Source: Echinarachnius parma (Eukaryota > Echinodermata > Echinoidea > Clypeasteroida > Echinarachniidae). Taken from it: a DNA stretch of 64,000 bases. Below are positions 58,715 to 64,000 of this stretch, in pieces; position 1 is the first letter of the stretch; each line of letters opens with the position of its first letter. Made by a program: the position numbers and the translations under genes. The notes below the pieces were generated by a model that saw only the letters and a program-made list of their open reading frames with translations, did not search any database and was not told where the DNA came from. The stretch is taken from contig JBAMJV010001300.1 of NCBI GenBank assembly GCA_037951105.1, positions 62,001 through 126,000 on the forward strand, given 5' to 3'.

Positions 58715-61700
58715 AGAGAGGTAGAGTGGAGGTGGTTTATGGAGGAGGTTGTGGTGGTAGGGATGATATCATGGGGGTGAATGGTGTAACATAGGAGGAG
58801 GTGGTTTATGGAGGAGGTTGTGGTAGGGATGATATCATGGGGGTGAATGGTGTAACATAGGAGGAGGTGGTTTGTGGAGGAGGTTGTGGTGGTAGGGATG
58901 ATATCATGGGGGTGAATGGTGTAACATAGGAGGAGGTGGTTTATAAAGGAGGTTGTGGTAGGGATGATATCATGGGGGTGAATGGTGTAACATAGGAGGA
59001 GGTGGTTTATGGAGGAGGTTGTGGTAGGGATGATATCATGGGGGTGAATGGTGTAACATAGGAGGAGGTGGTTTATAAAGGAGGTTGTGGTAGGGATGAT
59101 ATCATGGGGGTGAATGGTGTAACATAGGAGGAGGTGGTTTATGGAGGAGGTTGTGGTAGGGATGATATCATGGGGGTGAATGGTGTAACATAGGAGGAGG
59201 TGGTTTATAAAGGAGGTTGTGGTAGGGATGATATCATGGGGGTGAATGGTGTAACATAGGAGGAGGTGGTTTATAAAGGAGGTTGTGGTAGGGATGATAT
59301 CATGGGGGTGAATGGTGTAACATAGGAGGAGGTGGTTTATGGAGGAGGTTGTGGTAGGGATGATATCATGGGGGTGAATGGTGTAACATAGGAGGAGGTG
59401 GTTTGTGGAGGAGGTTGTGGTAGGGATGATATCATGGGGGTGAATGGTGTAACATAGGAGGAGGTGGTTTATGGAGGAGGTTGTGGTAGGGATGATATCA
59501 TGGGGGTGAATGGTGTAACATAGGAGGAGGTGGTTTATGGAGGAGGTTGTGGTAGGGATGATATCACAGGGTGAATGGTGTAACATAGGAGGAGGTGGTT
59601 TGTGGAGGAGGTTGTGGTAGGGATGATATCATGGGGGTGAATGGTGTAACATAGGAGGAGGTGGTTTGTGGAGGAGGTTGTGGTAGGGATGATATCACGG
59701 GGGTGAATGGTGTAACATAGGAGGAGGTGGTTTATGGAGGAGGTTGTGGTAGGGATGATATCATGGGGGTGAATGGTGTAACATAGGAGGAGGTGGTTTA
59801 TAAAGGAGGTTGTGGTAGGGATGATATCATGGGGGTGAATGGTGTAACATAGGAGGAGGTGGTTTGTGGAGGAGGTTGTGGTAGGGATGATATCACAGGG
59901 TGAATGGTGTAACATAGGAGGAGGTGGTTTGTGGAGGAGGTTGTGGTGGTAGGGATGATATCATGGGGGTGAATGGTGTAACATAGGAGGAGGTGGTTTA
60001 TGGAGGAGGTGGTGGTAGGGATGATATCATGGGGGTGAATGGTGTAACATAGGAGGAGGTGGTTTATAGAGGAGGTTGTGGTAGGGATGATATCATGGGG
60101 GTGAATGGTGTAACATAGGAGGAGGTGGTTTATGGAGGAGGTTGTGGTAGGGATGATATCATGGGGGTGAATGGTGTAACATAGGAGGAGGTGGTTTGTG
60201 GAGGAGGTTGTGGTAGGGATGATATCATGGGGGTGAATGGTGTAACATAGGAGGAGGCATTGAACGGGGACATTCCAGAGTTATGGAGGAGGTTGTGGTA
60301 GGGATGATATCATGGGGGTGAATGGTGTAACATAGGAGGAGGTGGTTTGTGGAGGAGGTTGTGGTGGTAGGGATGATATCATGGGGGTGAATGGTGTAAC
60401 ATAGGAGGAGGTGGTTTGTGGAGGAGGTTGTGGTAGGGATGATATCATGGGGGTGAATGGTGTAACATAGGAGGAGGTGGTTTGTGGAGGAGGTTGTGGT
60501 AGGGATGATATCATGGGGGTGAATGGTGTAACATAGGAGGAGGTGGTTTATGGAGGAGGTTGTGGTAGGGATGATATCATGGGGGTGAATGGTGTAACAT
60601 AGGAGGAGGTGGTTTATAAAGGAGGTTGTGGTAGGGATGATATCATGGGGGTGAATGGTGTAACATAGGAGGAGGTGGTTTGTGGAGGAGGTTGTGGTAG
60701 GGATGATATCATGGGGGTGAATGGTGTAACATAGGAGGAGGTGGTTTGTGGAGGAGGTTGTGGTAGGGATGATATCATGGGGGTGAATGGTGTAACATAG
60801 GAGGAGGTGGTTTATAAAGGAGGTTGTGGTAGGGATGATATCATGGGGGTGAATGGTGTAACATAGGAGGAGGTGGTTTGTGGAGGAGGTTGTGGTGGTA
60901 GGGATGATATCATGGGGGTGAATGGTGTAACATAGGAGGAGGTGGTTTATGGAGGAGGTGGTTTGTGGAGGAGGTTGTGGTGGTAGGGATGATATCATGG
61001 GGGTGAATGGTGTAACATAGGAGGAGGTGGTTTATAAAGGAGGTTGTGGTAGGGATGATATCATGGGGGTGAATGGTGTAACATAGGAGGAGGTGGTTTA
61101 TGGAGGAGGTTGTGGTAGGGATGATATCATGGGGGTGAATGGTGTAACATAGGAGGAGGTGGTTTATAAAGGAGGTTGTGGTAGGGATGATATCACAGGG
61201 TGAATGGTGTAACATAGGAGGAGGTGGTTTGTGGAGGAGGTTGTGGTGGTAGGGATGATATCATGGGGGTGAATGGTGTAACATAGGAGGAGGTGGTTTA
61301 TGGAGGAGGTTGTGGTGGTAGGGATGATATCATGGGGGTGAATGGTGTAACATAGGAGGAGGTGGTTTGTGGAGGAGGTTGTGGTAGGGATGATATCATG
61401 GGGGTGAATGGTGTAACATAGGAGGAGGTGGTTTATGGAGGAGGTTGTGGTAGGGATGATATCATGGGGGTGAATGGTGTAACATAGGAGGAGGTGGTTT
61501 ATAAAGGAGGTTGTGGTAGGGATGATATCACAGGGTGAATGGTGTAACATAGGAGGGGTGGTTTGTGGAGGAGGTTGTGGTGGTAGGGATGATATCATGG
61601 GGGTGAATGGTGTAACATAGGAGGAGGTGGTTTATGGAGGAGGTTGTGGTAGGGATGATATCATGGGGGTGAATGGTGTAACATAGGAGGAGGTGGTTTA

Positions 61701-61905
61701 TAAAGGAGGTTGTGGTAGGGATGATATCACAGGGTGAATGGTGTAACATAGGAGGAGGTGGTTTGTGGAGGAGGTTGTGGTGGTAGGGATGATATCATGG
61801 GGGTGAATGGTGTAACATAGGAGGAGGTGGTTATGGAGGAGGTTGTGGTAGGGATGATATCATGGGGGTGAATGGTGTAACATAGGAGGAGGCATTGAAC
61901 GGGGA
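58715..61905 (-). repeat. 66-bp minisatellite, about 48 copies
   Basis: Unit words: GGTAGGGATGATATCATGGG, GGTGAATGGTGTAACATAGG, AGGAGGTGGTTTATGGAGGA. Variants are TTTATGG, TTTGTGG and TTTATAAAGG. Lengths 65, 66 and 69 occur. As 66 is divisible by three, long stop-free minus-strand frames arise. Confidence 0.97.
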
Positions 61906-64000
61906 CATTCCAGAGTTCAATCTTACTGGGATAAATCATTAAAAGGATGGAGACAGGGTGTGAAGGGAAATGGATGCTGGGGATGGAGTTGCCAAGTAGC
62001 GGAAGAGAGAAAGATCGAAGAGGAGGTTTATGGATATATTTAGAGAGGAGATGAGGGTCAATAGTATAACATAGGACGATAAACTAGGAGGATGCACTGA
62101 AATGGGGGGGGGGTCTTACTACTATGATACATCAAAGGATGGAGACAGAGTGTGAAGGGAAATGGATGCTGGGGATGGAGTTGCCAAGGAGAGGAAGATA
62201 GAAGAGGAGGTTCATGGATATGAGGAGAGGGGGTGGGGTGGGTGGTGGGAGGGTATATGGGGAGAAGGATGCAGGATGGAGTTGCCTAGTAGGGGGTAAG
62301 AGACGAAGGTAGAAGAGGAGGTTCATGGATATGAGGAGAGGGGGTGGGATGGGTGGTGGGAGGGTATATGGGGAGAAGGATGCAGGATGGAGTTGCCTAG
62401 TAGGGGTAAGAGAGGAAGATAGAAGAGGAGGTTCATGGATATGAGGAGAGGGGGTGGGGTGGGTGGTGGGAGGGGTATATGGGGAGAAGGATGCAGGAAT
62501 GGAGTTGCCTAGTAGGGGTAAGAGAGGAAGGTAGAAGAGGAGGTTCATGGATATGAGGAGAGGGGGTGGGATGGGTGGTGGGAGGGTATATGGGAGAAGG
62601 ATGCAGGATGGAGTTGCCTAGTAGGGGTAAGAGAGGAAGGTAGAAGAGGAGGTTCATGGATATGAGGAGAGGGGGTGGGGTGGGTGGTGGGAGGGTATAT
62701 GGGGAGAAGGATGCAGGATGGAGTTGCCTAGTAGGGGTAAGAGAGGAAGGTAGAAGAGGAGGTTCATGGATATGAGGAGAGGGGTGGGATGGGTGGTGGG
62801 AGGGTATATGGGGAGAAGGATGCAGGATGGAGTTGCCTAGTAGGGTAAGAGAGGAAGGTAGAAGAGGAGGTTCATGGATATGAGAGAGGGGTGGGGTGGG
62901 TGGTGGGAGGGTATATGGGGAGAAGGATGCAGGATGGAGTTGCCTAGTAGGGGTAAGAGAGGAAGATAGAAGAGGAGGTTCATGATATGAGGAGAGGGGG
63001 TGGGGTGGGTGGTGGGAGGGTATATGGGGAGAAGGATGCAGGATGAGTTGCCTAGTAGGGGTAAGAGAGGAAGATAGAAGAGGAGGTTCATGGATATGAG
63101 GAGAGGGGGTAGGGGTGGGTGGTGGGAGGGTATATGGGGAGAAGGATGCAGGATGGAGTTGCCTAGTAGGGGTAAGAGAGGAAGGTAGAAGAGGAGGTTC
63201 ATGGATATGAGGAGAGGGGGTGGGGTGGGTGGTGGGAGGGTATATGGGGAGAAGAATGCAGGATGGAGTTGCCTAGTAGGGGTAAGAGAGGAAGGTAGAA
63301 GAGGAGGTTCATGGATATGAGGAGAGGGGGTGGGATGGGTTGGTGGGAGGTATATGGGGAGAAGGATGCAGGATGGAGTTGCCTAGTAGGGGTAAGAGAG
63401 GAAGGTAGAAGAGGAGGTTCATGGATATGAGGAGAGGGGGTGGGTGGGTGGTGGAGGGTATATGGGGAGAAGGATGCAGGATGGAGTTGCCTAGTAGGGG
63501 TAAGAGAGGAAGGTAGAAGAGGAGGTTCATGGATATGAGGAGAGGGGGTGGGGTGGGTGGTGGAGGGTATATGGGGAGAAGAATGCAGGATGGAGTTGCC
63601 TAGTAGGGGTAAGAGAGGAAGGTAGAAGAGGAGGTTCATGGATATGAGGAGAGGGGGTGGGATGGGTGGTGGGAGGGTATATGGGAGAAGGATGCAGGAT
63701 GGAGTTGCCTAGTAGGGGTAAGAGAGGAAGGTAGAAGAGAGGTTCATGGATATGAGGAGAGGGGGTGGGGTGGGTGGTGGGAGGGTATATGGGGAGAAGG
63801 ATGCAGGATGGAGTTGCCTAGTAGGGGTAAGAGAGGAAGGTAGAAGAGGAGGTCATGGATATGAGGAGAGGGGGTGGGATGGGTGGTGGAGGGTATATGG
63901 GGAGAAGGATGCAGGATGGAGTTGCCTAGTAGGGGTAAGAGAGGAAGGTAAGAAGAGGAGGTTCATGGATATGAGGAGAGGGGGTGGGGTGGGTGGTGGG
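61906..64000 (+). repeat. ~110-bp minisatellite, about 16 copies, runs off window
   Basis: Regular from about 62210: GGTTCATGGATATGAGGAGA, GGGTATATGGGGAGAAGGAT, GGATGGAGTTGCCTAGTAGG. Indels of 1-3 bases between copies. 61930-62200 holds two divergent forerunner units. Confidence 0.96.

Noticed and set aside
58654..59586. 310-codon minus-strand open frame, and similar ones to 61939
   Set aside because: They follow the 66-bp minisatellite exactly, with unit length divisible by three; no gene-like context.
62132..63639. Minus-strand frames with Pro/Leu-rich repeats
   Set aside because: Produced by the 110-bp minisatellite and broken at each indel.

Overview
This is eukaryotic genomic DNA from an animal. 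It is AT-rich, with GT-AG introns, several tRNA-derived SINE families, many MITEs and several minisatellites. The protein resembles metazoan PAT1 homolog 1. The repeat landscape (GGGCCCCGTTTCATAA-type MITEs, AGGTCA-rich tandem elements ending in GCCTCCGC, frequent ACATGTAC words, a CCGGGGTGACTTTGGC mariner-like MITE) suggests a marine deuterostome, most likely an echinoderm. That assignment is inference from general appearance, not from any search.

Only one protein-coding gene can be supported: the 3' part of a PATL1 orthologue (mRNA decapping activator, Pat1 family) on the + strand. Sixteen coding exons chain in consistent phase from 27 to the stop codon at 45721-45723. They give 834 codons plus stop; the N-terminal exons lie upstream of the window. 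Exons 1-14 lie between 27 and 17977. A 27.2-kb intron (17978-45179) separates them from exon 15 (45180-45329) and the short last exon (45690-45723).

The oddest feature is that most PATL1 exons are accompanied by partial, decayed tandem copies ('echo exons') carrying one splice site but not both. Exon 9 is the clearest case, with four copies about 143 bp apart, the first three ending in an in-frame stop.

The introns hold TTAA-flanked MITEs, a hAT-type MITE with a perfect 8-bp duplication, tRNA-Ala- and tRNA-Met-like SINEs, near-perfect foldbacks (1803-1976, 8331-8538, 23832-24236, 34701-34906) and minisatellites (7247-7632, 15500-16740, 24250-25830).

Downstream of the gene (45.7-64 kb) no gene is recognised. 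It holds GA-rich repeats with a perfect 60-bp palindrome, more MITEs, and a SINE. It also holds a nested transposon complex (52529-56959) with two distinct subterminal motif arrays and a LINE fragment inside. After that come a poly-G minisatellite (56960-57600), a 66-bp minisatellite (58715-61900) and a 110-bp minisatellite that runs off the end. The long minus-strand open frames over the minisatellites follow from the repeat length and are not genes.
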